Source: Chitinophaga sancti
Lineage (GTDB): Bacteria > Bacteroidota > Bacteroidia > Chitinophagales > Chitinophagaceae
Assembly: GCF_034424315.1 (NCBI RefSeq)
Contig: NZ_CP139972.1
Span: 7,386,501 to 7,450,500, forward strand
DNA length: 64,000 nucleotides
Direction: 5' to 3'
Part shown: positions 17,337 through 26,902 of the stretch, one piece after another
Position numbering within the stretch: position 1 is the first letter of the stretch
How the letters are laid out: every line of letters begins with the position of its first letter
Notes under the pieces: generated by a model
Database searches by the model: none
Seen by the model: only the letters and a program-made list of their open reading frames with translations
What the model was told of the DNA's origin: nothing
Position numbers and translations under genes: made by a program

Positions 17337-18341
17337 ATGAAAATCTTAGTCGAGAACTCCACCTGGAACAATATAGGTGATGGGTTTTACCAGAGCGCAC
17401 TTTTCGTGTTAATAAGAAAACTCTATCCGGAAGCCAATGTATTAATGGAAGAAGGGCCGATCTTCAGAGCATTTCGCCCGAAGAGTGACTGGCAAAAAAA
17501 GAATGCCCTTCATCTGATGGATTATCAATCTGCCGATTTGCATATTTTCTCCGGTCCAATGATCCGCCAGATACTGACGAATTATAAAGACAAGATCAAA
17601 CAGATCAAAGAAAGAGGCGAACAGTATGCCCTGATCAGTGCATCCAGCGCCGGTATCTCTGATTCTTTGCGTATTGAAACCGGGGAGTTTTTCCAAAAGT
17701 ACCAGCCTTTGTTCTTATCATCCCGCGACCAGGAAACGTACCTGAAGTTTAAGGATTATGTAAAGAATTCTTACAACGGTATCTGCACCGCCTTCCTGGT
17801 GAACAAGATGTTGCCGGTAGATCAGCTGGATAACAATTTCAAGTTCTTCATCAGTAGTTTTTACAGGGAACTGGAACCTTTGTATAAGATAAATGGGGAG
17901 GTAGAAATTAAGAACGTAGAACTGGATCGTAAGGAGACCTTTTTTGGACTCAGTCACCGCTTTAGCCGTCACCTGAACCGTTTCCGCCCTGTGCAGGAGA
18001 GTGTGAAGGGATATAAGATTGTAAGGGTGAACCAGGAAGTGTCCACGAAGTTTAACCATATCAATTTTGCATTGCCTAATTCGTTTTTGAGTTTTAACCT
18101 CCTTTCTTACCTGGCATTGTATAAGTCGGCAGACTTCACTGTATCAGACAGGGTACATTCCTGCGCAGTGAGCCTGGCATTTGGCAAGCCTGCCCGTTTG
18201 TTCACCAACAGCCCAAGGGCAGGGATCTTTAACAGACTAGGCTTTGATCACAAGAAGGATAATGGAATCATGTATCCTAATCTTGAGGTCATCGATACAG
18301 AAGAGGAGAAATTATCTTCATTCATTAAGTCATCTATTTAG
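17337..18341 (+). CDS. Polysaccharide pyruvyltransferase-family protein
   Basis: The protein has 334 residues, soluble. The start, MKILVENSTWNNIGDGFYQSAL, has the N-[IL]-GD element of the family. The later segment SADFTVSDRVHSCAVSLAFG followed by KPARLF carries the family's conserved R-x-H near a surface-exposed helix. These GT-B-like enzymes add a pyruvate ketal from phosphoenolpyruvate to a sugar residue, as with WcaK in colanic acid. The middle part is diverged, so pyruvylation is inferred from fold-level similarity and context. It begins 11 bp after the acyltransferase and 2 bp separate it from wzx. Confidence 0.72.
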   Translation: MKILVENSTWNNIGDGFYQSALFVLIRKLYPEANVLMEEGPIFRAFRPKSDWQKKNALHLMDYQSADLHIFSGPMIRQILTNYKDKIKQIKERGEQYALISASSAGISDSLRIETGEFFQKYQPLFLSSRDQETYLKFKDYVKNSYNGICTAFLVNKMLPVDQLDNNFKFFISSFYRELEPLYKINGEVEIKNVELDRKETFFGLSHRFSRHLNRFRPVQESVKGYKIVRVNQEVSTKFNHINFALPNSFLSFNLLSYLALYKSADFTVSDRVHSCAVSLAFGKPARLFTNSPRAGIFNRLGFDHKKDNGIMYPNLEVIDTEEEKLSSFIKSSI

Positions 18342-18343
18342 TT

Positions 18344-19834
18344 TTGAACAAAAAGAATCTTTCAGGATCGCATGTATTTAACAGCATCAGCTGGATGTTG
18401 ATGCAGACAGGTGCTACTAAGTTGACCTCTATCTTGGGTCAGATCGTACTGGCCTGGTTGCTGGAACCTGCGCAATTTGGTCTCATCAGCCTTGTGTACA
18501 CTGTAACCAGTATTGGTCTGATCATTCAGCAATTTGGTTTGAACGATGTACTGATCAGGCGACAGAAAGCCTTTAGCAACTGGCTTCCCTTATCTTTTGG
18601 CATCTCATGGGTATTCGGATTTGTCTCCTGTATCTTTCTGCTGGTGCTGGGTTATGTGGGAAGCCTGGTCTATAAGGATCACAATATTTTCATTCTTGTA
18701 GCATTCTATGCGCTGACTACGCCTATGGATGCACTGAGTGTAATTCCCCTGACCAAATTGCGTATTGAGTTAGATTTTAAAACGCTTTCCGTGATCCGTA
18801 TCATGGAGACGGTGCTCACCATGGTCATGACAGTGGCACTGGCTTATATGGGATTTGGGGTGTATAGTTTTGTGATACCTCCACTGATTGTATCTGCTGT
18901 ATCACTGATCGTTAAATACCGGGTAACGCACCTGAAGGTTCATTTCAATCTGCACCTGCGCCGTTGGAAATACCTGACTGTAAGCAGTTCCTGGTCGCTT
19001 GTAAATTCTATTGTACAGCGTATCATGGATCAGGCAGATTATATTGTGCTGGGCCTTTGGGTGAGCAAAACGATTGTAGGTATTTATTATATGGCCTTCA
19101 GTTTGTCCATCCAGGTAATTGGTTTTGTGGCCAACAATCTGCCCAGTGTATTGTTCCCCAGCCTGGCATCTATCAAAGACAGTCAGCGTGCAAAGGATAT
19201 GTTTAAAAAGAGTGTGACCTATCTCTCCGTTTTTGGTGCGGCATTTGCTATCTGGCAGGGTGCCACCGCTTACTGGATTGTACGTGTGTTCCTTTCTGAC
19301 AAGTGGGTGCAGACGACAGCACTGGTAGAAATTCTGTCAATAGGAATGGCCTTCCGCGCAGTTGCATGGTTATGGTCTACGCCATTCAGACTGAAAGGGA
19401 AGTTTGCCGATATGGCGAAGCAATCTTTTTATTCGCTCATATTGATGGTGATCCTCATTGTAGCTGCCACGCTGCCCTGGGGTGTGTATGGTACAGCAAC
19501 AGCAGTATCATTCTACTATGTGGTGATTAGCCCGATCTGGCTGTACAATGGATTTAAGCTGCTGGGAGGTACATGGAAAGAGACCTTGTCGATGTTTGTG
19601 ATTCCCATTCCTTTGGCTTTGCTCTGCTACGGCAGCTGCTGGTACTTCTTCCGTTTTCTTTATCTGGGAGCTAATCCCATCACGGTCATGGTCCTGATTT
19701 CCACAATTGGTTCAGGATTATACCTGGGTGGTATTTACCTGGCTATGCCTGATACATTCGCAGAGATTAAGAGATTACTGTTTGAGAAAATTCCCGTTGC
19801 CAACGGAGTTAAACGCTTGCTCACAAGGAACTAA
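18344..19834 (+). CDS. wzx: Wzx-type polysaccharide flippase (MOP superfamily)
   Basis: The protein has 496 residues and 12 or more hydrophobic segments. The start is a TTG 2 bp after the preceding stop. It gives the proper N-terminus NSISWMLMQTGATKLTSILG; the ATGs further in would remove the first helix. The family hallmark LAWLLEPAQFGLISLVYTV follows at about residues 37-55. It would flip the undecaprenyl-linked repeat unit across the inner membrane. Wza, Wzc, Wzy and WcaJ are all in the same locus, completing a Wzx/Wzy-dependent pathway. Confidence 0.88.
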   Translation: MNKKNLSGSHVFNSISWMLMQTGATKLTSILGQIVLAWLLEPAQFGLISLVYTVTSIGLIIQQFGLNDVLIRRQKAFSNWLPLSFGISWVFGFVSCIFLLVLGYVGSLVYKDHNIFILVAFYALTTPMDALSVIPLTKLRIELDFKTLSVIRIMETVLTMVMTVALAYMGFGVYSFVIPPLIVSAVSLIVKYRVTHLKVHFNLHLRRWKYLTVSSSWSLVNSIVQRIMDQADYIVLGLWVSKTIVGIYYMAFSLSIQVIGFVANNLPSVLFPSLASIKDSQRAKDMFKKSVTYLSVFGAAFAIWQGATAYWIVRVFLSDKWVQTTALVEILSIGMAFRAVAWLWSTPFRLKGKFADMAKQSFYSLILMVILIVAATLPWGVYGTATAVSFYYVVISPIWLYNGFKLLGGTWKETLSMFVIPIPLALLCYGSCWYFFRFLYLGANPITVMVLISTIGSGLYLGGIYLAMPDTFAEIKRLLFEKIPVANGVKRLLTRN

Positions 19835-19841
19835 GTTAACT

Positions 19842-21080
19842 ATGAAAAGTATTATTTCTACAGGACAAGGCAGACTACACCTGATACAGTCTGCTATCGC
19901 CATTAAGGAGCAGGGGGTAGATGTGGAAGTGATTACAGGTTGGGTACCCGGCAAGCATTTTCCTGATAAATTTATTAATGCAATGGGGAAGCTGGTGGGC
20001 CGGAGCAATCTGGCCTACGGCTTGCGCAAGCGCTCTCCTAAAGGGTTTCCGAGAGAGCAGATCCGCACATGCAGCTTCTCTGAATTTTATATCCAGTTCC
20101 TGTTTATCCTTACCGGGAAGAAATTTTTAACGAGAGATAAGGCGGCAAGAATGGGCTGGAAAGCGTTTGGTACTGAATCAAGAAAGTACATCCGCAATAG
20201 CGAGATCTTTCATGTACGCAGTGGTGCAGGCCGCGCAGGTGCGATAGAAAAAGCCCGTGCACAAGGCATGAAGGTGGTCGTTGACCATAGCATTGCACAC
20301 CCCGGTGAAATTAAAAGACAACTGGACAAACTATTGAGTGAAAGTAAGGATTCAAAATACATCAACATCTCTGATGGCTTCTGGAACAATGTGTTGAAGG
20401 ATTGTGAAGAAGCGGATGTAGTGCTGGTGAATTCTGATTACGTGAAAGACACTTTTGTGGCGCATGGCTTCGATGCAGATAAGATTAAAGTGATTCACCT
20501 GGGTATCGATGAGAGCTTTCATTCATTGAAAAAATCTTATGAATCAGGTACGCTTCGTTTGGTCTTCACAGGCAATTTCGGGGTACGTAAGGGGGCTCAC
20601 CTGATTGTGGCAGCGATCGAAGAACTGGTGCAAAAAGATTTTCCTTTTACACTGGATGTGATTGGAAACGTGTCAAACGAATTTTCCATTCCAGACTGGT
20701 TCAGGAATCATCCGGGTATCACCCTGCATGGTTCTATGCCACAGGATCAGTTGAAAACATTCCTTGCAAAAAGTGACCTGTATATTTTTCCCACATATGT
20801 AGAGGGCGCTGCACAATCTGTGAAAGAAGCAATGGCAGCAGGCCTGCCGGTGATCACTACTGTAAATAGCGGGGCACCGGTTACTCACCTGGAGAATGGT
20901 TTTTTAATACCCGATGATAATGCCCCGGCGCTGGCAGCTGCTATTGAGCAACTGGGCGCGGACCTGTTCCTCAGAAAGGAAATGGGGCTCAAAGCTGCAG
21001 AAACGATCCGCACAGGGCATACCTGGGAACGATATGCACAGGAAGTAACTGAACTATATAAAAGTATGATCAGCGCATGA
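19842..21080 (+). CDS. Glycosyltransferase, GT4-like (GT-B)
   Basis: The protein has 412 residues from ATG 19842 (MKSIISTGQGRLHL), 7 bp after wzx. An N-terminal Rossmann domain is followed by VLVNSDYVKDTFVAHGFDAD and VIHLGIDESF. The donor-binding domain has VFTGNFGVRKGAHLIV. The EX7E motif is in PTYVEGAAQSVKEAMAAGLP, and DNAPALAAAIEQL follows. It would transfer a sugar from a nucleotide donor to the growing lipid-linked repeat unit on the cytosolic side. Its 3' end overlaps the next start by 4 bp (ATGA). Donor and acceptor are not predictable. Confidence 0.9.
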   Translation: MKSIISTGQGRLHLIQSAIAIKEQGVDVEVITGWVPGKHFPDKFINAMGKLVGRSNLAYGLRKRSPKGFPREQIRTCSFSEFYIQFLFILTGKKFLTRDKAARMGWKAFGTESRKYIRNSEIFHVRSGAGRAGAIEKARAQGMKVVVDHSIAHPGEIKRQLDKLLSESKDSKYINISDGFWNNVLKDCEEADVVLVNSDYVKDTFVAHGFDADKIKVIHLGIDESFHSLKKSYESGTLRLVFTGNFGVRKGAHLIVAAIEELVQKDFPFTLDVIGNVSNEFSIPDWFRNHPGITLHGSMPQDQLKTFLAKSDLYIFPTYVEGAAQSVKEAMAAGLPVITTVNSGAPVTHLENGFLIPDDNAPALAAAIEQLGADLFLRKEMGLKAAETIRTGHTWERYAQEVTELYKSMISA

Positions 21081-22414
21081 ATTTATCCAGGAACAAATCG
21101 AATATAAAGATCGTATTGTACTCTCTGCTCAGTTCTGTGCAGATGTCATTTGTCGGTACGCTTATTATGAGTGAGGTTTATGCAGGTCTCAACTCCCTGA
21201 ATTTTGGTCGTATCAAACAATTGTATCGCAACAATCCTGATGTGAAGAAGGTACAACGGGCGATGTTTATATTCCTGGTGATACAGGTTGTGAGTGATGT
21301 GATCAACGACAACAGTATGAACAACATGCTGAGAGGTTGGGCGGCGATTGGCGTATCCCTGGTGGTTTTCACGTTTATGTTCAGGATGTTCGACGATACG
21401 CCAAAGATCATCCTTGCCTTTATGTGTGCCGAAGTGGTCAGGTTGATTCTCTTTGGCAGTTCGAACCTGGAGGGAGATGCCTCTTCGATGATGGAAGACT
21501 ATTCACTCTTTAAGTTCAGGATTGCGCCGATTACCAATAATATCATTTTACTGATCACTTTCTACACCTATAATAAGCGAAAGGACATGCTCACGGTGGC
21601 CATCATCATGACGTATGGCCTGGCAAATGTGGCACTGGACTTTCGCTCTAACGGGATGTTCTTTCTTTTTTCCGGGTTGATCATTCATTTCCGCAAGGTG
21701 CTGATGAATATGACGCTTGCAAGAAAGCTGGGCCTGACCATTTTTGTAGTGATCTTCTTTCAGGTCCTTTATATGTTTTACGTGAATGCGGTGCTATCCG
21801 GTGAGTTTGGCGGTAAGCATGCGGGAGATCAGTTATCAGAAGCAAGTAATCCTTATAATCCAATTTCACTGATGGGGCAGGGGCGCGGGGAATTCTTTGT
21901 AGCGATCGAAGCCGTGAAAGATGCGCCCTGGTTAGGGCATGGTTCCTGGGCGGTAGATGAAGATAACCATTACCGCAGTCTCATGTTCAAGGACCTGGAT
22001 AAAGACAAGAGCCGCTTGCTGGCATTGAATAACAGTGGTGTGATACCCAGTCACTCTATCTTATTGGGGGCCTGGGTGTATGGCGGCATTATTGCTGCGG
22101 GCTGTATGTTTTACATCTTCTTCCTGACCATGAAGCGGGGATTCTCACTCATGATGGATGAAAGAGCGATGGAAACTCCTTACTACCCGATCCTTGTATT
22201 TTTTACGATAGAGTTACTCTGGATCTTCCCATTTTCGCCTTTGCCACATATCCGGAGCACACTGCCACTTACAATCGCATTTATTCTTACCATTTACCAT
22301 TCATTAAAAAACGACGAATACGATGAAGAAGAAGATCTGCTTCCTGACGACGGGGGATATCACGACGATAGCTACTATGAAGCGCGCCCTGGGAATGGCC
22401 AATCCGTTAGCTGA
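21077..22414 (+). CDS. wzy: O-antigen/exopolysaccharide polymerase (Wzy-like)
   Basis: The protein has 445 residues with about ten to twelve hydrophobic segments. The large loop near residues 270-330 carries GQGRGEFFVAIEAVKDAPWL, GHGSWAVD and VIPSHSILLGAWVYGG, a pattern typical of Wzy/O-antigen-ligase proteins. It would polymerise repeat units on the periplasmic face. It starts inside the previous gene's stop (ATGA). The last 31 codons (22323-22414) are read in a second frame by the following glycosyltransferase. The tail they encode is strikingly acidic (DEYDEEEDLLPDD). Confidence 0.82.
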   Translation: MNLSRNKSNIKIVLYSLLSSVQMSFVGTLIMSEVYAGLNSLNFGRIKQLYRNNPDVKKVQRAMFIFLVIQVVSDVINDNSMNNMLRGWAAIGVSLVVFTFMFRMFDDTPKIILAFMCAEVVRLILFGSSNLEGDASSMMEDYSLFKFRIAPITNNIILLITFYTYNKRKDMLTVAIIMTYGLANVALDFRSNGMFFLFSGLIIHFRKVLMNMTLARKLGLTIFVVIFFQVLYMFYVNAVLSGEFGGKHAGDQLSEASNPYNPISLMGQGRGEFFVAIEAVKDAPWLGHGSWAVDEDNHYRSLMFKDLDKDKSRLLALNNSGVIPSHSILLGAWVYGGIIAAGCMFYIFFLTMKRGFSLMMDERAMETPYYPILVFFTIELLWIFPFSPLPHIRSTLPLTIAFILTIYHSLKNDEYDEEEDLLPDDGGYHDDSYYEARPGNGQSVS

Positions 22415-23456
22415 TCTGGGATGGGAAGTATCCATCATCGCGATGGATTGTGCTGAGAACAGGGAAAGAGCCGGTATCGAGTGTGGCCCGGAGGTAGCTG
22501 TTTATTATTATAAACCAGCTAACATGAATGGTGAGGTAGAACAAAAGATTATGCTGCTGAAAAAGATCCGCCCTGACTATATTTATTTCTGCTCTTTTGG
22601 TTTCCGTAACTGGATCCGGAAAGGCGCACTTGGATTCAATCCGCAGATGGTGATCGAACACTCCGAACTGCAATCAGGGATCCCTGATAACAAAGGATTG
22701 AAGAAGATCATGGCCCACTTTATTGAATCACTCTCTGTAGTATATGCAGATAAGCTGATTTGTGCCAGCCGTTACCTGGAGACTTTCTATCGTAAGAAAT
22801 CAAAACAGTTCATGCGTCGCCGTATGTCCGTGCTGTATTCTCCATATGCTTACAGTACAGAAGTGATCGATGCCCCGAAACTGCACCTCGATGAACTGCG
22901 TGCAAAATATGCCGGTAGAACAGTGCTCATTTATATGGGAACAATGACCCGGAACTATGGACTGTTCACTATGATAGATGCGATCAAAGCAGCGGTGAAA
23001 ACAACACCTGCTATCAAATTATTGTTGCTGGGCAGGGGCCGGCATTTGGACGAAGCAAAGGCCTATGTGACTGCGAATGGACTTGATGAATATATTGAGT
23101 TTCTGGGTTATGCACCTGAGACCATGCTGAGCTCTTATTTTGAACTTGCCGATGCATTCATTTCTCCATTGAACGATACTGTACAGGATTGGGCACGTTG
23201 CCCCAGCAAGATCTACATGTACATTCCATTTCATAAACCGGTATTCACCTGCAATATTGGTGAGCCCAAAGAGATATTTGGTGACGAAGGGTACTACTTC
23301 GACAATAATCAGCCAGGTTCCCTGGCTGATTTGATCACGGGACTTGTTCGGCAGCAGCTGGAGCGTGTGCCATTGGACGTTACAGCGCATAGCTGGACAA
23401 CCCGTTCCCGTGAATTTTCCAACTGGATACTACAAAAAGAACCGATGTATGCATAA
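22323..23456 (+). CDS. Glycosyltransferase, GT-B fold
   Basis: The protein has 377 residues, starting MKKKICFLTTGDITTIATMK, a normal first beta strand for this fold, so the start inside wzy is credible. An ATG at 22377 would cut that strand. Further motifs are VIEHSELQSGIPDNKGLKK, ICASRYLETFY, LIYMGTMTRNYGL, IKLLLLGRGRHLDEAKAYV and the late WARCPSKIYMYIPFHKPVF, which corresponds to the donor-site region of GT4-like enzymes. It shares 92 bp with wzy in a different frame and overlaps the next gene by 8 bp. Donor and linkage unknown. Confidence 0.87.
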   Translation: MKKKICFLTTGDITTIATMKRALGMANPLADLGWEVSIIAMDCAENRERAGIECGPEVAVYYYKPANMNGEVEQKIMLLKKIRPDYIYFCSFGFRNWIRKGALGFNPQMVIEHSELQSGIPDNKGLKKIMAHFIESLSVVYADKLICASRYLETFYRKKSKQFMRRRMSVLYSPYAYSTEVIDAPKLHLDELRAKYAGRTVLIYMGTMTRNYGLFTMIDAIKAAVKTTPAIKLLLLGRGRHLDEAKAYVTANGLDEYIEFLGYAPETMLSSYFELADAFISPLNDTVQDWARCPSKIYMYIPFHKPVFTCNIGEPKEIFGDEGYYFDNNQPGSLADLITGLVRQQLERVPLDVTAHSWTTRSREFSNWILQKEPMYA

Positions 23457-24834
23457 AGCTGTTTTACTTTCTAAGGGAGAAGGAAACTTTTATTTCGGTT
23501 TCCATGACCTGGTCGCATGGAATAATGCTGGCGATAAACTATTGGCCTTAAGGATCGATGATATGCTCACTCCTCCAAATCCGGATGTACCCTGTGATAT
23601 CGGGTACCTGGACAAGGAAGGGAAGTATCATAAGATGGGAGAGACGTATGCGTACAATTACCCACAGGGTGCGCGCCAGCAATGGATCGGTAAAACAGAC
23701 CTCTTCATTGTAAATGATAAGATCAATCATGCATGGCGTTCTAAGATCTATAATACCAGGACCGGGGAATGTACCCCACTGGAATTTCCGACCCATGTGA
23801 TCACGGATGATGGCTGGGCTTTTGGCCTGGACTATGCAAGATTATTCAGGGTAGGTGGCTATGGCTACACCGGTTTGCCGGATGCATATGCCAGTGAAAA
23901 TGCACCTTCAGGTTCAGGGATCATAAAGCACAATGTATATACAGATGAAGAAACATTGATCATTTCTGTAGCAGAGGTAGCGAGTTACCAGATGAACGCG
24001 AACCTGGGGAATAACCATTACTTCACCCACCTGTTACTGAATCCATCTCAAACAAGAATTGCTTTTTTACATCGCTATAAACTGAAAGATGGTGGTGAGA
24101 CAACACGTCTCATGACGATCAATACAGATGGATCTGAATTACATTGCCTGGCAACCGGATTTTTAAGTCATTTCGACTGGCAGGATAATAATCACATTGC
24201 CATCTGGGGGCGTACAGGAAGTAGTGTGGAGAAGCTGCGTAGCTCATTGTTGTATCGCATGCTGCCAACCGGGTTAGTAGGTAAGGGTAAAAAAATAATT
24301 AAAAAGCTATTGTATAAACCTAAAGCTGGTGTAAACAGTAACCCGGGTTTCAACTGGTTATTATTTACAGATGCAGAAGGTGCACCCTATTCATTGCTGG
24401 CAAAGGATGTGATTACAGAAGATGGGCATCCGATGTTTTGCCCTGCAAACAGGGATTGGATGATCTGTGATACTTATCCGGACAGTGAAGGCATCCGCAC
24501 CTTGTTTTTATTTCAATACAGTACACAGCGCCGCGTGGATCTGGGCACTTATAAAATGCTGGATCAGCAGCCTGACCTCGATAAATCTATGCCTTACCTG
24601 CAGGGAGTGGACAAGATGGTATTGAAAGCATTTTCGCCTCAGCAGATGGCTTTTACACGCAGTGGTTTGCACTGTGACCTGCATCCAAGATGGAAAGGAG
24701 ATGGTACGATGGTAGCGTTTGATTCCATCCACGAGGGCAGCAGGCAGATTTACGGATTCGATGTAAGTGATATTATTAAATCAAAAGACACAACCCCTGC
24801 TCATGAACGACAGGCAGCACATTACGGGGTTTGA
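23449..24834 (+). CDS. Beta-propeller-like protein of the exopolysaccharide locus
   Basis: The protein has 461 residues from ATG 23449, which overlaps the previous stop by 8 bp; longer starts run back into the glycosyltransferase. It has no signal peptide or membrane helix. Repeated blade-like strands are visible: FHDLVAWNNAGDKLLALRID, LLLNPSQTRIAFLHRYKL and GLHCDLHPRWKGDGTMVAFD, followed by SRQIYGFDVSD. The H-P-R-W and F-D-S pattern recalls TolB-like propellers and oligogalacturonate-lyase-like (PL22) propellers. A cytosolic propeller could act on repeat-unit intermediates or be a scaffold, but this is a guess. No function is assigned. Confidence 0.72.
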   Translation: MHKAVLLSKGEGNFYFGFHDLVAWNNAGDKLLALRIDDMLTPPNPDVPCDIGYLDKEGKYHKMGETYAYNYPQGARQQWIGKTDLFIVNDKINHAWRSKIYNTRTGECTPLEFPTHVITDDGWAFGLDYARLFRVGGYGYTGLPDAYASENAPSGSGIIKHNVYTDEETLIISVAEVASYQMNANLGNNHYFTHLLLNPSQTRIAFLHRYKLKDGGETTRLMTINTDGSELHCLATGFLSHFDWQDNNHIAIWGRTGSSVEKLRSSLLYRMLPTGLVGKGKKIIKKLLYKPKAGVNSNPGFNWLLFTDAEGAPYSLLAKDVITEDGHPMFCPANRDWMICDTYPDSEGIRTLFLFQYSTQRRVDLGTYKMLDQQPDLDKSMPYLQGVDKMVLKAFSPQQMAFTRSGLHCDLHPRWKGDGTMVAFDSIHEGSRQIYGFDVSDIIKSKDTTPAHERQAAHYGV

Positions 24835-25786
24835 TTTTATCAGGCCTATTGCCGCTCTTAGTGTTGTATGGATCCATGGTTGTGCCGGCAGTATCTGGAC
24901 GAAAAAATTAAACCCATTGAATAGTTATGCGGTACCCGTGTTTATCGCCATTTCAATGTTCCTCTTTGCCTGGCAGATCATCGGAAAGGGGCGCCGGAAC
25001 TTTAGAGAGATGCTGGTGACCCGCATCCAGCGACTGATGATTCCTTTCTTTTTGTGGACCCTCATTTACCTGGCCATAAGATTGTTCAAAGCAAGGTTTA
25101 TACACGAGCCTTTTGAAATGAAGTGGATAGAAACTTTCGTGTTCAAAGGCAGCTCTTACCAGTTATGGTATTTGCCGAACCTTTTCTACCTGAGTATCCT
25201 GTTCTTTCCATTGTTGAATGTAGCTGTGCGAAACAGGAAGACGGCAAATACGGTGATCTGCAGTATTGTGCTCATTGCTGCTGTTGTGCTGTGGTATACG
25301 CCGGCAGATATTAAACAGGCAGACTGGTTTACACGGCATATCCTGTTATACTTCGTGCCTTCGCTGATTTCTGCATCTATAGGGATGCTGTTTTACATCA
25401 ACTACGAAACGGTGAAAGCGAAGTATGGTTCCAGCTTACAGATCCTGGTACCGGTATGGGCACTGGCGCTGTTCTTTGCCCAGCTGTTTATACCACATGT
25501 ATTGACCGGTCTTGCTTTTGTAGCGGTGCTGTTTCCATTGCTCTTATTCCAGGTGAATGGTAGCTATCCGGGTATGATGGTGTTGTCCAGGAATTCAATG
25601 GGCATCTACCTTGTACACGGTGTGTTCCTGGAAGGCATTAAAACGGGGATGCAGCTGATTCATCACCCGGTACAGGGGCTGGCGCTCACACTGGGATCCA
25701 TTATTGTGACTTACCTGCTCAGCTTTGGTGTGTCAGAGATCCTATCGAGGAATGACATATTGAGAAAGTACCTGATGGGCAATTAA
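24803..25786 (+). CDS. Acyltransferase-3 family membrane O-acyltransferase
   Basis: The protein has 327 residues from ATG 24803, 32 bp inside the preceding gene; a start at 24767 would add 12 atypical residues. The N-terminus reads GFDFIRPIAALSVVWIHGCA with the conserved His. RIQRLMIPFFLWTLIYLAI and SYQLWYLPNLFYLSILFFPL follow, typical of acyltransferase 3, with about ten membrane helices. It is shorter than the copy at 16144 and closer in type to the OafA/WcaH-like short branch. It probably acylates one sugar of the repeat unit. Acyl donor and target unknown. Confidence 0.87.
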   Translation: MNDRQHITGFDFIRPIAALSVVWIHGCAGSIWTKKLNPLNSYAVPVFIAISMFLFAWQIIGKGRRNFREMLVTRIQRLMIPFFLWTLIYLAIRLFKARFIHEPFEMKWIETFVFKGSSYQLWYLPNLFYLSILFFPLLNVAVRNRKTANTVICSIVLIAAVVLWYTPADIKQADWFTRHILLYFVPSLISASIGMLFYINYETVKAKYGSSLQILVPVWALALFFAQLFIPHVLTGLAFVAVLFPLLLFQVNGSYPGMMVLSRNSMGIYLVHGVFLEGIKTGMQLIHHPVQGLALTLGSIIVTYLLSFGVSEILSRNDILRKYLMGN

Positions 25787-25795
25787 ACTTTTACC

Positions 25796-26902
25796 ATGAT
25801 CGCCATTTTGCAACCATATATACCTCACTACAGGGAGGAGTTTTTCGACATGCTGCAGGAGCAGTTGCCAATGGACCTGTATTGTTATGAGAAGCAGGCT
25901 GAAATTGGCAAAGATCATTTCAAGGTTGGCAATACAAAGGTGATTCCATTACCTGCGATTGTAAAAGGACCTTTTGTTTTTTACAACCCGTTTCCCCTGC
26001 TGAACAGGAAATACAATGTGCTGGTGCTGATGCTGAACTTCGGTCACCTGAGCACCTGGCTGATCCTGTTGTTGCGGCCTTTTATTAAACAAAAGATTGT
26101 GCTGTGGGGTCATGGCATTTCTGTGAAGCGATATGTGAAGGAAGAAAAGAAACCAGATTTCTTATTGCGCTGGATGATTGCATTATCTGATGGTGTGTGG
26201 TTTTATACAAAGAAAGAACTGGATGTGTGGAAAACGTTTATGCCAAAGATGAACGGACATGCATTGAATAATACGATCTCTGGTGTGGAGGCCATTCTTG
26301 ATCTGAATATACCTGATAAGCAGGCGCTCAGGGAAAGATATGGTATTACTCAGCAAAGAGTGCTGATCTATTGTGCAAGATTCAATGAGCCAGGCAGGAG
26401 AGTGGATCTGCTGGTTGAACTGATTGAAACACTGTCACCCGAAGCATTTGCTTTTGTGATTATCGGGGATGGCAGGCTGAAACCGGATTTCTCAGCTTAT
26501 CCACATGTACGTGATTTTGGGGCGCTCTATGACAGGAAGGTGAAAGATGAGTTGTTCAGCATGGCTGACATTTATTTTCAACCGGGATGGGTGGGCTTGT
26601 CGATCGTGGAAGCGATGTCTTATGGCAAACCCATATTCACCTTCAAACGTTCTGCATCCATTTTACAATGTGTGGAATATAGTTATATCAAACATGGGCA
26701 CAATGGTATGGTCTTCGACAGTATGCGGGATTGTGTGGATACCTTGTCGCTGACTACGGAGAAAGAGATTGGCAGGATGGGAGAGAATGCCCGTGCCTAT
26801 GTAAAGCTGGAGTTAACCATGGATACAATGGCGGATAATGCGGTGACTGCAATCCGGCATATTTCTTCACCGAAGCAGGTAGTACATGAAGACGCAAAAT
26901 AA
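25796..26902 (+). CDS. Glycosyltransferase, GT4-like
   Basis: The protein has 368 residues, starting MIAILQPYIPHYREEFFDML, typical of GT4 enzymes whose N-terminal loop binds the acceptor. KIVLWGHGISVKRY and GVWFYTKKELDVWKTF follow. Then come LIYCARFNEPGRRVDLLVEL, FVIIGDGRLKPDF and the EX7E-type region FQPGWVGLSIVEAMSYGKPI. It presumably acts on the lipid-linked repeat unit at the inner membrane. The gene starts 9 bp after the acyltransferase and its 3' end overlaps the next acyltransferase gene by 17 bp. Confidence 0.88.
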   Translation: MIAILQPYIPHYREEFFDMLQEQLPMDLYCYEKQAEIGKDHFKVGNTKVIPLPAIVKGPFVFYNPFPLLNRKYNVLVLMLNFGHLSTWLILLLRPFIKQKIVLWGHGISVKRYVKEEKKPDFLLRWMIALSDGVWFYTKKELDVWKTFMPKMNGHALNNTISGVEAILDLNIPDKQALRERYGITQQRVLIYCARFNEPGRRVDLLVELIETLSPEAFAFVIIGDGRLKPDFSAYPHVRDFGALYDRKVKDELFSMADIYFQPGWVGLSIVEAMSYGKPIFTFKRSASILQCVEYSYIKHGHNGMVFDSMRDCVDTLSLTTEKEIGRMGENARAYVKLELTMDTMADNAVTAIRHISSPKQVVHEDAK

